DNA of 64,000 bases from CAVSJJ01 sp963771015 (GCA_963771015.1 CAVYRN010000005.1:248001-312000), one strand, 5' to 3'. Shown: positions 33,322 through 43,664, counted from the stretch's first letter. Numbers and translations: made by a program. Notes: generated from the letters alone by a model not told the origin.

Positions 33322-34125
33322 ATGAGCACCCCGGCGGCCCGGCCCGCGAGCGCCGCCCAGGCGGTGTCGGCCTCCGCCCTCCCCCGGCGGACGCTGCTCA
33401 CCGAGACCTTCCTCGTTCTCGGCCTCTCGCTCGGCGCCTCGGCGATCTGGTCGGTGCTCAGCATCATCAACAAGCTGACGGTCAACGTCGCGCTGTCCAA
33501 GCAGACGACGGCGATGAACTCCTCGGTCACCCCGGACCGGCCCTGGCTCGACCTGACCTACAAGCTCGTCGGCATCGCCCTGGCCCTCGTGCCGGTCGTC
33601 CTCGCCCTGCACCTGCTCGGCCGGGACGGCCCGGGTGCGGCCCACCGGATCGGGTTCGACCTCCGCCGCCCGTGGTCGGACCTGGGCCGCGGCGCGCTGC
33701 TCGCGGCCGTCGTCGGGATCCCCGGCCTCGCCCTGTATGCCGCCGCGCGTGCCCTCGGCGTCAACACGACCGTCGCCGCGGCCAACCTCACCGACCAGTG
33801 GTGGACGATCCCCGTCCTCGTCCTCGCCGCCGCGGAGAACGCGCTGCTCGAGGAGGTCGTCATGATCGGCTACCTGCTCACCCGCTGGCGCCAGGCCGGC
33901 TGGGGCACCTGGCAGGCGATCCTCGCCAGCGCCGCGATCCGTGGGACGTACCACCTCTACCAAGGGTTCGGCGGCTTCGTCGGCAACGCCGTCATGGGTG
34001 CCCTGTTCGGCTGGGTGTACACGAAGACCCGCCGGGTCGGGCCCCTCGTCGTCGCCCACACCCTGCTCGACATCGTCGCGTTCGTGGGCTACTCGCTGCT
34101 GCGCGGCCACCTGTCCTGGCTCTGA
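33322..34125 (+). CDS. CPBP-family intramembrane protease-like protein
   Basis: 267 residues with about seven to eight membrane helices. The CPBP (Abi) region is at the C-terminal half: ALLEEVVMIGYLL supplies the paired glutamates, RGTYHLYQG the first His, and HTLLDIVAF the last His. In the canonical motif the Glu pair is followed by an Arg (EExxxR); here the matching position is Gly/Tyr (EEVVMIGY), as in a subset of actinobacterial members. Proteolytic activity is therefore likely but not certain. ATG 33322. Convergent with sdhB. Confidence 0.88.
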   Translation: MSTPAARPASAAQAVSASALPRRTLLTETFLVLGLSLGASAIWSVLSIINKLTVNVALSKQTTAMNSSVTPDRPWLDLTYKLVGIALALVPVVLALHLLGRDGPGAAHRIGFDLRRPWSDLGRGALLAAVVGIPGLALYAAARALGVNTTVAAANLTDQWWTIPVLVLAAAENALLEEVVMIGYLLTRWRQAGWGTWQAILASAAIRGTYHLYQGFGGFVGNAVMGALFGWVYTKTRRVGPLVVAHTLLDIVAFVGYSLLRGHLSWL

Positions 34126-34135
34126 ACCTGGCGCG

Positions 34136-34218
34136 CCCCCGGCATACCCCCCGCATTCGAGGTAATCGGAGACCCACAGACGGGACCGGAATACCTCGAA
34201 CGCGACGGTGCCGGGGGG
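34136..34218. terminator. Long nested inverted repeat between convergent genes
   Basis: Outer arms CCCCCGGCA (34136-34144) and TGCCGGGGG (34209-34217) and inner arms TTCGAGGTA (34156-34164) and TACCTCGAA (34192-34200) make an 83-nt two-part stem with a 27-nt apical loop. It fills most of the space between the CPBP gene and sdhB, so a bidirectional terminator is likely. Confidence 0.6.
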
Positions 34219-34224
34219 ACGCCG

Positions 34225-34964
34225 CTACAAGCCCTTGGCCATCGCCCGTCGCAGGTCCTTGTTGAGCGTCGAGATGACGTCCTGGGGGATGCCCTTGGGG
34301 CACGCCTTGGAGCACTCGCCGACATTCGTGCAGCCGCCGAAGCCCTCGAGGTCGTGCTGTCCCACCATCTTGACCACGCGGGCGTCGCGCTCGGGCTGGC
34401 CCTGAGGCAGCTCGCCGAGATGGGTCACCTTCGCGCCCATGAAGAGCATCGCGCTCGCGTTGGGGCAGGCCGCGACGCAGGCGCCGCAGCCGATGCACTC
34501 CGCCGCCTCGAAGGCCCGGTCCGCCTTGGGCTTCGGCACGGGCACCGAGTGCGCCTCGGGGGCGGAACCGGTGTTGACCGAGATGAAGCCACCGGCCTGG
34601 ATGATCCGGTCGAAGGCGCCGCGGTCGACGACGAGGTCGCGCACGATGGGGAAGGCGTCGGCGCGCCACGGCTCGATGGTGACGGTGTCGCCGTCGGCGA
34701 AGCTGCGCATGTGCAGCTGGCACGTCGTCGTCTTCTCGGGGCCGTGGGCGTTGCCCGAGATCATCAGCCCGCACATGCCGCAGATGCCCTCGCGACAGTC
34801 GCTGTCGAAGGCCACCGGCTCCTCGCCCTTGGCGTTGAGCCGCTCGTTGAGGACGTCGAGCATCTCGAGGAAGGACATGTCGGGGCTGATGTCGTCGACC
34901 TGGTAGTCGACGAGTCCGCCCTTGTCGTTCGGTCCGGCCTGCCGCCAGATCTTGAGGGTGAGGT

Positions 34965-34968
<4 letters not shown>
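34225..34968 (-). CDS. sdhB: Succinate dehydrogenase iron-sulfur subunit
   Basis: 247 residues. Carries electrons from FAD to the membrane quinone. Three Fe-S sites are visible: [2Fe-2S] in SDCREGICGMCG plus the distal CQLHM Cys, [4Fe-4S] in CIGCGACVAACP, and the third cluster in CTNVGECSKACP. GTG 34968 overlaps the sdhA stop (GTGA). Last gene of sdhCAB. Confidence 0.96.
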
Positions 34969-36971
<2,003 letters not shown>

Positions 36972-36981
36972 CTCGCGCACC

Positions 36982-37689
36982 TCACTTCACGAAGCCGAAC
37001 TGGATGGCCAGCGGCGGGATGAGAAAGCCCGCGACGACGAGCGCCGCACCCGAGTAGCCGAGGATCTTGGCGTACCCGTAGGTCCGGGGGCTGTTGGTCC
37101 ATCCCAGCGTCTGCATCGCACTGAACAACCCGTGCTCGAGGTGCAGGCCGAGGGCGAGCATGGCGAGGACGTAGATGAGGGTGAGCCACCAGACCTGGAA
37201 GCTCGCGACGACGAGCAGGTACGGGTTCTGGGTGACGGCGACGCCCGTCTCGGCGGGGTTGACACTCACCTTGAGGATGGTGAACTCCAGCAGGTGCCAG
37301 ACGATGAAGAGGAACAGCGTGACACCGCCCCACCGCATCCAGGTCGTCGTCAGCGCGGCCTTGCCCGCGGCATACCGGGTGCGACGGGCGCTGCCGGAGC
37401 GGGCCCACAGGGTGAGCGCGGAGTAGACGTGGAGGACGACGGCGACGACGAGGACGACGCGGAGGATCCACAGGAACCCGGCATACGGCAGGATCGGTGT
37501 GAAGATCGTCCGGAGGTGCTCGGCGTAGGTGTTGTAGGCACTCTCGCCGGCGAGCAGCTTGAGGTTGCCGTACATGTGCATGAGGACGAAGAGCGCGAAG
37601 AACAGCCCGGTCGACGCCATGAGGAACTTGAGGAAGACCGTGGTCCTGCGCGACGTCATCGGGCGCGAGGCAAGAGTCGTTGTGGCCAC
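36982..37689 (-). CDS. sdhC: Succinate dehydrogenase cytochrome b subunit (B-type, five helices)
   Basis: 235 residues with five membrane helices. Histidines in LMHMYGN, VLHVYSAL, VWHLLEF and LHLEHGLFS are positioned to bind two b hemes and serve quinone chemistry. A single fused SdhC and no SdhD define the B-type complex known from Bacillus and actinobacteria. GTG 37689 with upstream GGAGG. First gene of sdhCAB; a DtxR-like site lies 39 bp upstream. Confidence 0.94.
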   Translation of the reverse strand: MATTTLASRPMTSRRTTVFLKFLMASTGLFFALFVLMHMYGNLKLLAGESAYNTYAEHLRTIFTPILPYAGFLWILRVVLVVAVVLHVYSALTLWARSGSARRTRYAAGKAALTTTWMRWGGVTLFLFIVWHLLEFTILKVSVNPAETGVAVTQNPYLLVVASFQVWWLTLIYVLAMLALGLHLEHGLFSAMQTLGWTNSPRTYGYAKILGYSGAALVVAGFLIPPLAIQFGFVK

Positions 37690-37727
37690 CGTAGAAACCT
37701 ACCTCCCTTGGCGCGCCGGATGCCGGG

Positions 37728-37746
37728 TGAGGTGAGCCTAACCCGA
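37728..37746 (-). promoter_or_regulatory. DtxR/IdeR-like iron box in the sdhCAB promoter
   Basis: Minus strand TCGGGTTAGGCTCACCTCA matches the published 19-bp consensus TTAGGTTAGGCTAACCTAA at 15 positions. It contains TAGGCT (37740-37735), a likely -10 element, so binding would block the promoter. Position and match suggest iron-dependent control of the Fe-rich succinate dehydrogenase. Confidence 0.55.
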
Positions 37747-37868
37747 TGTGAGATATCCCCTTTCGGCCGCCCCCCGCCCGTTGGCCCGGCTGGGCGTACC
37801 GTTCGCCCGCTCGGCACCTCCTGCACCGCGCGCCCGGCACGCCCCCGGCCCATGACGCCCCTCCTACC

Positions 37869-37948
37869 AACCTCTGCTAGCAGAGGTTGCGCCACTCAGC
37901 AGAAGGTGGAACCTCTGCTGAGTCAACAAAGGTCTGCTAGCAGAGGTT
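37869..37948. repeat. Cluster of three AGCAGA/TCTGCT inverted repeats
   Basis: A perfect 20-bp palindrome AACCTCTGCTAGCAGAGGTT (37869-37888), a spaced repeat CTCAGCAGA...TCTGCTGAG (about 37894-37921) and a second palindrome TCTGCTAGCAGAGGTT-type copy (37931-37948) share the same half-site. They lie downstream of rsmI and about 120 bp upstream of the sdhC promoter. Terminator or protein-binding array; no gene. Confidence 0.65.
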
Positions 37949-38142
37949 CGGTGGCGGGGCGGGGGCGGGGCGGGCGCAGGCGCGGTCAACGCCAGGCGGT
38001 GGCGGGGCGGGGGCGGGGCGGGCGCAGGCGCGGTCAACGCCAGGCGGTGGCGGGGCGGGGGCGGGGCGGGCGCAGGCGCGGTCAACGCCAGGCGGTGGCG
38101 GGGCGGTGGCGGGGCGGGCGCAGGCGAGGTCAACGCCAGGCG
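37949..38142. repeat. 48-bp G-rich minisatellite, four copies, reaching into the end of rsmI
   Basis: GTCAACGCC recurs at 37985, 38033, 38081 and 38129, an exact 48-bp period; three copies are nearly identical and the fourth, which contains the rsmI stop codon, diverges. Each unit holds GGGGCGGGGGCGGGGCGGG on the plus strand, a canonical four-run G-quadruplex motif. A proline-rich open frame across the array is a by-product of the repeat. Likely length-variable between strains. Confidence 0.85.
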
Positions 38143-38963
38143 AGGGCGGCGTCGTAGAGGGCTTTCTTCGACAGGCCGGTCGAGGCCGACACTGCGGCGC
38201 AGGCATCCTTGAGCCGCTCTCCGGCCGCCACCCGGGCGAGGACCGCGGGGACGGCGTCGGCGAGGTCGGTGCCGGGCTCGTCCGGCGCTCCGCCGACCAC
38301 GAGAGTGATCTCGCCGCGCACGTCCGTCGACGCCCACTCGACGAGCCGGGCGAGGGGGCCGCGGACGACCTCCTCGTACGTCTTGGTCAGCTCACGGCAG
38401 ACCGCGGCCGGGCGGTCGGCCCCGAACGCCCCGGCCATGGCGGCGAGGACGTCGGCCACCCGATGCGGGGCCTCGAAGAAGACCATCGTGCGGCGCTCGG
38501 CGGCGAGCGCACCCAGGGCGCGGGCCCGCTCCCCCGCCTTGCGCGGCAGGAACCCCTCGAAGCAGAACCGGTCGACGGCGAGACCGGACACGGCGAGCGC
38601 GGCGAGAACCGCGCTGGGACCCGGCACGGCCGTCACCCGGACGCCGGCATCGACGGCCGCGGCGACGAGCCGGAAGCCCGGGTCGGACACCGACGGCATC
38701 CCCGCGTCGGTGACGACGAGGACCCGCTGGCCGGTCAGCAGCCGCTCGAGGAGGTCCTCGGTGCGAGCCGCCTCGTTGTGCTCGTGGTAGCTGACGACCC
38801 GGCCCTCGGGCCGCACCCCGAGTCCGCGGCAGAGCCGGGCCAGGCGGCGGGTGTCCTCGGCGGCCACGACGTCGGCGTGGGTGATCTCGTCGGCCAGCCG
38901 GGCGGAGGCGTCCCGGACATCCCCGATGGGGGTCGCCGCCAGGACGAGGACGCCGTCGCTCAT
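38130..38963 (-). CDS. rsmI: 16S rRNA (cytidine(1402)-2'-O)-methyltransferase
   Basis: 277 residues. SAM-dependent SPOUT-unrelated tetrapyrrole-methylase-fold enzyme. N-terminal VLAATPIGDVRDAS, AEDTRRLARL, YHEHNEA and VTDAGMPSVSDPG are the family signatures, and FEGFLPRKAGER supports RsmI over cobalamin enzymes. The last codons and stop lie inside the first unit of a 48-bp repeat. Divergent from the mannosyltransferase gene. Confidence 0.95.
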   Translation of the reverse strand: MSDGVLVLAATPIGDVRDASARLADEITHADVVAAEDTRRLARLCRGLGVRPEGRVVSYHEHNEAARTEDLLERLLTGQRVLVVTDAGMPSVSDPGFRLVAAAVDAGVRVTAVPGPSAVLAALAVSGLAVDRFCFEGFLPRKAGERARALGALAAERRTMVFFEAPHRVADVLAAMAGAFGADRPAAVCRELTKTYEEVVRGPLARLVEWASTDVRGEITLVVGGAPDEPGTDLADAVPAVLARVAAGERLKDACAAVSASTGLSKKALYDAALAWR

Positions 38964-39027
38964 GGGCCCGATCCTCGCACGGGGTGCGCCTCGCCGGTTC
39001 CATGGACACGTTCCCTACGATGTGCCC

Positions 39028-40584
39028 GTGGATCGGACCGAGGAGCTGCGCGACCGGCTGCTCGGGTTCCGGCCGACCGACCGGCTGTGGGGCTGGCTCG
39101 GTCCGGGCCTCATCGCCCTCGTCGGTGGGTTCCTCCGGTTCTGGCGGCTCGGCGACCCTCACCAGCTCGTCTTCGACGAGACGTACTACGTCAAGCAGGG
39201 CGTCTCGATGCTGCGGTACGGCGTCGAGATGCGGGTCCAGGGCAGCCTGAAGGAGCCGGACGCCCTCTTCACCGCCGGGACGACGAACATCTTCAACACG
39301 ACCAACGGCGACATGGTGGTCCATCCGCCGGTCGGCAAATGGGTCATCGCCGTCGGCGAGTGGCTCTTCGGCGTGAACTCCTCGTTCGGCTGGCGCTTCT
39401 CGGTGGCACTGCTCGGCTCCGTGTCGATCCTCGTCCTCGGCCGGGTGGCCCGCCGGATGTTCGGGTCCACCCTCCTCGGCTGCACCGCGGCGTTCCTCCT
39501 CGCGTTCGAGGGGCACGCCTTCGTCATCCAGCGCACCGGGATCCTCGACAGCATCGTCATGTTCTTCGCGCTCGTCTCGTTCGCGGCGCTGCTCATCGAC
39601 CGGGACAAGAGCCGCGAGATCCTCGCCCGCAAGGTCGGTGCGCTGCCGCCCGGCACCTGGCCCGGCGTGGGGCCCTGGCTCGGCTGGCGACCCTGGCGGT
39701 GGGTCGCCGGGCTCACCCTGGGGCTCGCGACCGGGACGAAGTGGTCGGGGCTGTTCTTCCTGGCCGCCTTCGGGATCATGACGATCTGGTGGGACATGGG
39801 GGCCCGACGCGCCGCCGGGGTGCGGCGCTGGGTCGTGACGCCCCTCGCCGTCGACGGACCGTTCGCGACGGTCTCGATGGTCCTCACCGCGGCCGTCGTC
39901 TACCTCGTGTCGTGGACCGGCTGGTTCGTCTCGACCTACGGGTACGACCGTCAGTGGGCCGCGTCCAACCCCGGCCAGGGCATCACCTGGCTGCCACCGG
40001 CCCTGCGCTCGCTCGCGCAGTACCACCAGGAGATGTGGCACTTCAACACGACGCTGGCGACGCCGCACCCCTACCAGTCGAACCCCTGGGGCTGGCTCGT
40101 CCAGGCCCGGCCGACCTCCTTCTTCTACGAGGGGCCCAAGCTCGGCGAGAACGGCTGTACCGTCGCGCAGTGCTCGAAGGCGATCCACTCGGTCGGGACG
40201 ATCTCCGTGTGGTGGTTCGGCGTCGTCGCGCTCGCGATCGTCCTGTGGGCCTGGCTCGTCCGGCGCGACTGGCGGGCCGGGGCGATCGCCTCCGGCATCA
40301 TCGGCGGGTATCTGCCGTGGTTCCTCTACCAGCACCGGACGATCTTCGAGTTCTACTCCATCGCCTTCGAGCCGTGGGTCATCCTCGCGGTCGTCTTCGT
40401 CCTCGGGATGGTCCTCGGCGGACGCGACGCCCCACCCGAGCGGCGGCGGCGCGGGCTGCTCATCATCGGCGGCTACCTGCTGCTCACCCTCGCGTTGTTC
40501 GCCTTCTTCTACCCGATCTACACGGCCGAGGTGATCCCCTACCAGCAGTGGCACCTGCGGATGTGGTTCCCCAGCTGGGTCTGA
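39028..40584 (+). CDS. Dolichyl/polyprenyl-phosphate-mannose protein mannosyltransferase
   Basis: 518 residues, GT39 (PMT) family, about eleven membrane helices. The catalytic DE pair sits in the first extracytoplasmic loop (VFDETYYVKQG, D50 E51), followed by HPPVGKW, both typical of actinobacterial Pmt. It O-mannosylates exported proteins during Sec translocation. GTG 39028 lies seven bases after TACGAT, so the mRNA may be leaderless; no ribosome site is present, and GTG 39022 is an alternative start. Confidence 0.93.
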   Translation: MDRTEELRDRLLGFRPTDRLWGWLGPGLIALVGGFLRFWRLGDPHQLVFDETYYVKQGVSMLRYGVEMRVQGSLKEPDALFTAGTTNIFNTTNGDMVVHPPVGKWVIAVGEWLFGVNSSFGWRFSVALLGSVSILVLGRVARRMFGSTLLGCTAAFLLAFEGHAFVIQRTGILDSIVMFFALVSFAALLIDRDKSREILARKVGALPPGTWPGVGPWLGWRPWRWVAGLTLGLATGTKWSGLFFLAAFGIMTIWWDMGARRAAGVRRWVVTPLAVDGPFATVSMVLTAAVVYLVSWTGWFVSTYGYDRQWAASNPGQGITWLPPALRSLAQYHQEMWHFNTTLATPHPYQSNPWGWLVQARPTSFFYEGPKLGENGCTVAQCSKAIHSVGTISVWWFGVVALAIVLWAWLVRRDWRAGAIASGIIGGYLPWFLYQHRTIFEFYSIAFEPWVILAVVFVLGMVLGGRDAPPERRRRGLLIIGGYLLLTLALFAFFYPIYTAEVIPYQQWHLRMWFPSWV

Positions 40585-40594
40585 GCGGTCCTCC

Positions 40595-40618
40595 GGTATG
40601 CCGCCCGCGCGGCGTACC
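40595..40618. terminator. Hairpin between convergent genes
   Basis: GGTATGCCGC (40595-40604) pairs with GCGGCGTACC (40609-40618) with one G-U pair and a 4-nt loop, between the mannosyltransferase stop (40584) and the stop of the HTH gene (40634). Confidence 0.6.
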
Positions 40619-40633
40619 TGGACGCGTCCGGCT

Positions 40634-41299
40634 TCAGTGGACGGTCGCCGAGCCGGCCTCGAGCCCGGACAGCAGCGCCGGCAACAGCCGGTCGGCCAGG
40701 GCGACCGCGTCGAGGACGAGCCGGGTGGACTCGCCGGTGTCGAGGCCCTGCCGGCGAGCCACCTGGGCCAGCTCGTCGACGAAGATCGACCGGAACCGGA
40801 AGAATGCCTCCACCGTGTCCGCGACCTCGCCGCCGGCCGCCGCGGCCAGCCGCCCGTAGGCGGCGGCCGCCGAGAGCGCCTCGTCACGCGCCCGGTCCCG
40901 ATGTGACGGGCTCGTCGCGTCGATCGCCACGAGGAGCGCGCCGGCGATCCGGCGGCCGTGCAGCCGCAGCGTCGCCAGCCCCTTGTCGTCGAGGCGGGCG
41001 ATCCACCCCACGCCACGCGTCGCCTGGCGCATGTTGCGGCGGTAGGCGCGGGTCATCCGCTCTGGGGTGACTCCGAGCTCGCCGAGGGTGGGCCGGCCCC
41101 GGCCGGCGTCAGGCAGCAGTCCGAGGATCGTCGAGCGGGCGAAGCGCCGATGACCCCCCGGCGTCGTGAACGCCTGGACGTCGCCGGCGGCGCTCCACCG
41201 GCGCAGGGTGGCGGGTGAGACACCGAGCAGGGAGCAGGCGTCCTGGACGGTGAGCCACTCCTCGACCTCGTGGCTCTGGTGGGCGCGTTGGATCGTCAT
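40634..41299 (-). CDS. MerR-like helix-turn-helix regulator at the end of the cytochrome operon
   Basis: 221 residues. The N-terminal 65 residues are a MerR/excisionase-type winged HTH (LTVQDACSLLGVSPATLRRWSAAGDVQAF then TTPGGHRRFARSTI). The remaining 150 residues are helical (RMTRAYRRNMRQATRGVGWIARL is interrupted here; FFRFRSIFVDELAQVAR) and resemble no effector domain that I can name with confidence. ATG 41299 overlaps the stop of the ten-heme cytochrome gene (ATGA), so it is co-translated with it and is a candidate local regulator. Confidence 0.82.
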   Translation of the reverse strand: MTIQRAHQSHEVEEWLTVQDACSLLGVSPATLRRWSAAGDVQAFTTPGGHRRFARSTILGLLPDAGRGRPTLGELGVTPERMTRAYRRNMRQATRGVGWIARLDDKGLATLRLHGRRIAGALLVAIDATSPSHRDRARDEALSAAAAYGRLAAAAGGEVADTVEAFFRFRSIFVDELAQVARRQGLDTGESTRLVLDAVALADRLLPALLSGLEAGSATVH

Positions 41300-43044
41300 G
41301 GTCCGCTCCCGGCCTGTTCACCGAGTGCCGCCTTGCTCGACCCGAGGACCGGGTCCTTGTGGCACTGGTCGCAGTACGCCGTCTGATGGCAGTACGCGCA
41401 GGCGTTGGTGCCGCCCGCCAGCCTGATCGACTCCGCGTGGTTGTAGAGCATCGTGTCGTGGTCGACCTCGATGGCGCCGCTGTCGTGGCAGCTCTCGCAG
41501 TAGCTCGGGGCGTGACAGGCCCCGCACGACCCCGGGTCCGGGAGGACGTTGTCGGTCGCGGACGCATGGGTGAAGGTCCACAGCGACGCGTTGTGGTCGG
41601 CCGGCTTGACGCCGATGGGGATGTTCGAGGGGCTCACCCCGGTCTGGGGAAACGTATGGCAGGTGTCGCACGTCGACGGGATCGTCTGGTTGGTCACCTG
41701 CCCGTCCTTGATGAGGTAGTGCGCCCCGTCGTGACAGCGGAAGCAGCCGGGCGAGCTCTGGTGCCCGAGGTTGTCGGGATAGGTCGTCGCGAGGGTGCCC
41801 ATCCGGGGCGTCGCGACGAGGTGGTAGATCGACTTGATCTCGCTCACCGCCGCCGCGATGGCCGCCGCCTGGTTCCTCGCCACGAGCGGGTATGCCGTCC
41901 GGTAGGTCGTCGCGATCGAGTCGATGGCGCGGTCCGCCTCCTCGGAGGTCGCGTAGTCGCCCTTGATCGCCGCCACCGCGTCGCGCTTGATGTACGGCAG
42001 GGTCGCGTTGATCCGCCCCGCCGCCATCGCCTCGTCGACGGCCTTGTCGGGGCTGGGCACCTCGTGGCCGACCCGGTTGTGGCAGCCGATGCAGTCGAGG
42101 GTGCGGGTGTACTCGGTCGCCTTGAGCCGGTCGACGTCCTTGGTCACGGCGGCCGACACCCGCACCTGGTCGGATGCGATGTACTCCGCCTGGCTGCCGT
42201 CGGGGTTCGTCGCCTCGATGAGGTCGATGGTCTGGTCGTGCTCGTCGGCGGCCGTGTAGGTGAGGGTCTGCTGGATGTGCCAGTGCACGCCGCGCTGCCC
42301 GGCCGTCTGGCCGAGGTCGTAGGGGCGCAGGAGCACCGAGATGGTCTGCCGGGTGTTCTTCTCGTCGCTGGCGTACATCGGTCGGACGATGAGGTCCGTC
42401 GGTCCGCCGTCCTTGGTCAGCTGGGAGACCTCGTGGCACTCCAGGCAGGTCTGCGACACCGGCGGCATCTTGTCGTGCTCGATGGGCGGGATCGGGGTCG
42501 GGTAGCTGTTCGTCACGAGGTGGTAGAGCTCGCGGGTGCCGGCAAGCTTGGCCTTGACGAACCCGATCGCCCCGGGGGCGACGTGGCACTCGCCACAGCC
42601 GACGTCGGAGTGGGGCGAGACGGCATACGCCTTCTGCTGCGGCTCCATCGTGTGGCAGGTCGTGCAGAAGGAGGCACTCTCGGAGTACCCGATGACGCTC
42701 GCTCCGGCCATCGTCGCGACCGACCCGAAGCCGGCGAGGAGGACGAACAGCAGGAGCATCCCCCGCCACGAGCCCCACGGCGGGTGGGGCAGCCGGTCGA
42801 TGGCTCGGAGCAGGCGCGCCACGGGGCTCAGGACGCGCGGCACCGCGGAGTCGGGGGGCTGCTCCTGCGGCTCGATGGTCGCCGGCAGCGGCTCCTCCAC
42901 GCCCTCCGTGGCAGGGTCGGCCGGGCCCTGCGCGGGCGGGTCTGCTGCGCCCTCCGCCTGCGGGTCGGCCGCAGCGGGTATGCCGCCGTCCTCGGCCGGG
43001 CTCTGCGGGCCGGGGCCGGCGTCAGGGTCGACGGGCTCGCTCAT
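41296..43044 (-). CDS. Membrane-anchored decaheme c-type cytochrome (NapC/NirT-like N-terminus)
   Basis: 582 residues. A long Pro/Ala/Glu-rich cytoplasmic N-terminus (1-90) precedes one membrane helix (about 95-118), then an exported region with ten CxxCH heme motifs: C127 CTTCH, C150 CGECH, C200 CLECH, C318 CIGCH, C434 CFRCH, C459 CDTCH, C507 CGACH, C516 CESCH, C549 CAYCH and C558 CDQCH. The first two motifs with MEP after the first resemble NapC/NrfH quinol oxidases. A likely quinol-to-periplasm electron carrier. Overlaps ResA-like and HTH genes by ATGA junctions. Not recognised as a known enzyme such as NrfA. Confidence 0.9.
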   Translation of the reverse strand: MSEPVDPDAGPGPQSPAEDGGIPAAADPQAEGAADPPAQGPADPATEGVEEPLPATIEPQEQPPDSAVPRVLSPVARLLRAIDRLPHPPWGSWRGMLLLFVLLAGFGSVATMAGASVIGYSESASFCTTCHTMEPQQKAYAVSPHSDVGCGECHVAPGAIGFVKAKLAGTRELYHLVTNSYPTPIPPIEHDKMPPVSQTCLECHEVSQLTKDGGPTDLIVRPMYASDEKNTRQTISVLLRPYDLGQTAGQRGVHWHIQQTLTYTAADEHDQTIDLIEATNPDGSQAEYIASDQVRVSAAVTKDVDRLKATEYTRTLDCIGCHNRVGHEVPSPDKAVDEAMAAGRINATLPYIKRDAVAAIKGDYATSEEADRAIDSIATTYRTAYPLVARNQAAAIAAAVSEIKSIYHLVATPRMGTLATTYPDNLGHQSSPGCFRCHDGAHYLIKDGQVTNQTIPSTCDTCHTFPQTGVSPSNIPIGVKPADHNASLWTFTHASATDNVLPDPGSCGACHAPSYCESCHDSGAIEVDHDTMLYNHAESIRLAGGTNACAYCHQTAYCDQCHKDPVLGSSKAALGEQAGSGP

Positions 43045-43664
43045 CGACCAAGCTCGGTGAGCGCCGCGCTCATGGCGTCGGGAGCCAAACCGCCGGAGGT
43101 CATCTGGCGGATGACCCCGGTCGAGTCGATGAAGAAGTGCGCCGGGATGGCCGAGACGTGGTACTCACCGGCGATGACCGAGTCGGGGTCGGCGACGACC
43201 GGGTAGGTCACCCCGATCCGCTGGGCGTAGTCCTGGGCGGCGCTCGCGTCCTCGGAGATGTTGACCTGGAGGACGACGACCCCGCTGCCCTTGAACTGCT
43301 GGTACGCCGCCTCGATGTCCGGGGCCTCGGCCTGGCAGGCCGTGCACCAGCTGGCACCGAAGGTGAGCCACACCGGGGCGCCCCGGTAGCCCGACAGCGA
43401 GACCTTCTCCCCGTCGACGGTCGTCGCGGTGAAGTCCTCCGCCGGTGCTCCGACGCGCGGGGCGGTGGTGTCGGCGGCCTGGACCGCGACGGCGGTCGCG
43501 CCGCCCGCCTTGGCGTCGGGCCGGTTCACCAGGTAGACGCCCGCCATGACGAGCGCGGCGGTCACCGCGAGGACGAGGAGGGTGCCCAGCCGGCTCGAGC
43601 GGAGCCGGTCCCGCCAACCGAGAGGCGCGCCGGTCTCTGCGCTGGTGGTGGCGAGGTCGGTCAT
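43041..43664 (-). CDS. ResA/TlpA-like membrane-anchored thiol-disulfide oxidoreductase
   Basis: 207 residues. N-terminal anchor helix (about 27-46), then a thioredoxin fold facing outside with the active site FGASWCTACQAEAPD (C107, C110) and cis-Pro segment SAIPAHFFID. It would reduce the heme-binding cysteines of apocytochromes before heme attachment, with electrons from CcdA. Its stop overlaps the decaheme cytochrome start, directly tying maturation to its client. Confidence 0.92.
   Translation of the reverse strand: MTDLATTSAETGAPLGWRDRLRSSRLGTLLVLAVTAALVMAGVYLVNRPDAKAGGATAVAVQAADTTAPRVGAPAEDFTATTVDGEKVSLSGYRGAPVWLTFGASWCTACQAEAPDIEAAYQQFKGSGVVVLQVNISEDASAAQDYAQRIGVTYPVVADPDSVIAGEYHVSAIPAHFFIDSTGVIRQMTSGGLAPDAMSAALTELGR

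Noticed and set aside
37949..38142. CRISPR-like array
   Set aside because: The 48-bp units are contiguous with no spacers between them; it is a minisatellite, and no cas genes are near.
37864..38337. Proline-rich protein encoded across the repeat array
   Set aside because: The open frame results from the repeat period being a multiple of three and it overlaps rsmI in another frame; no start or ribosome site.
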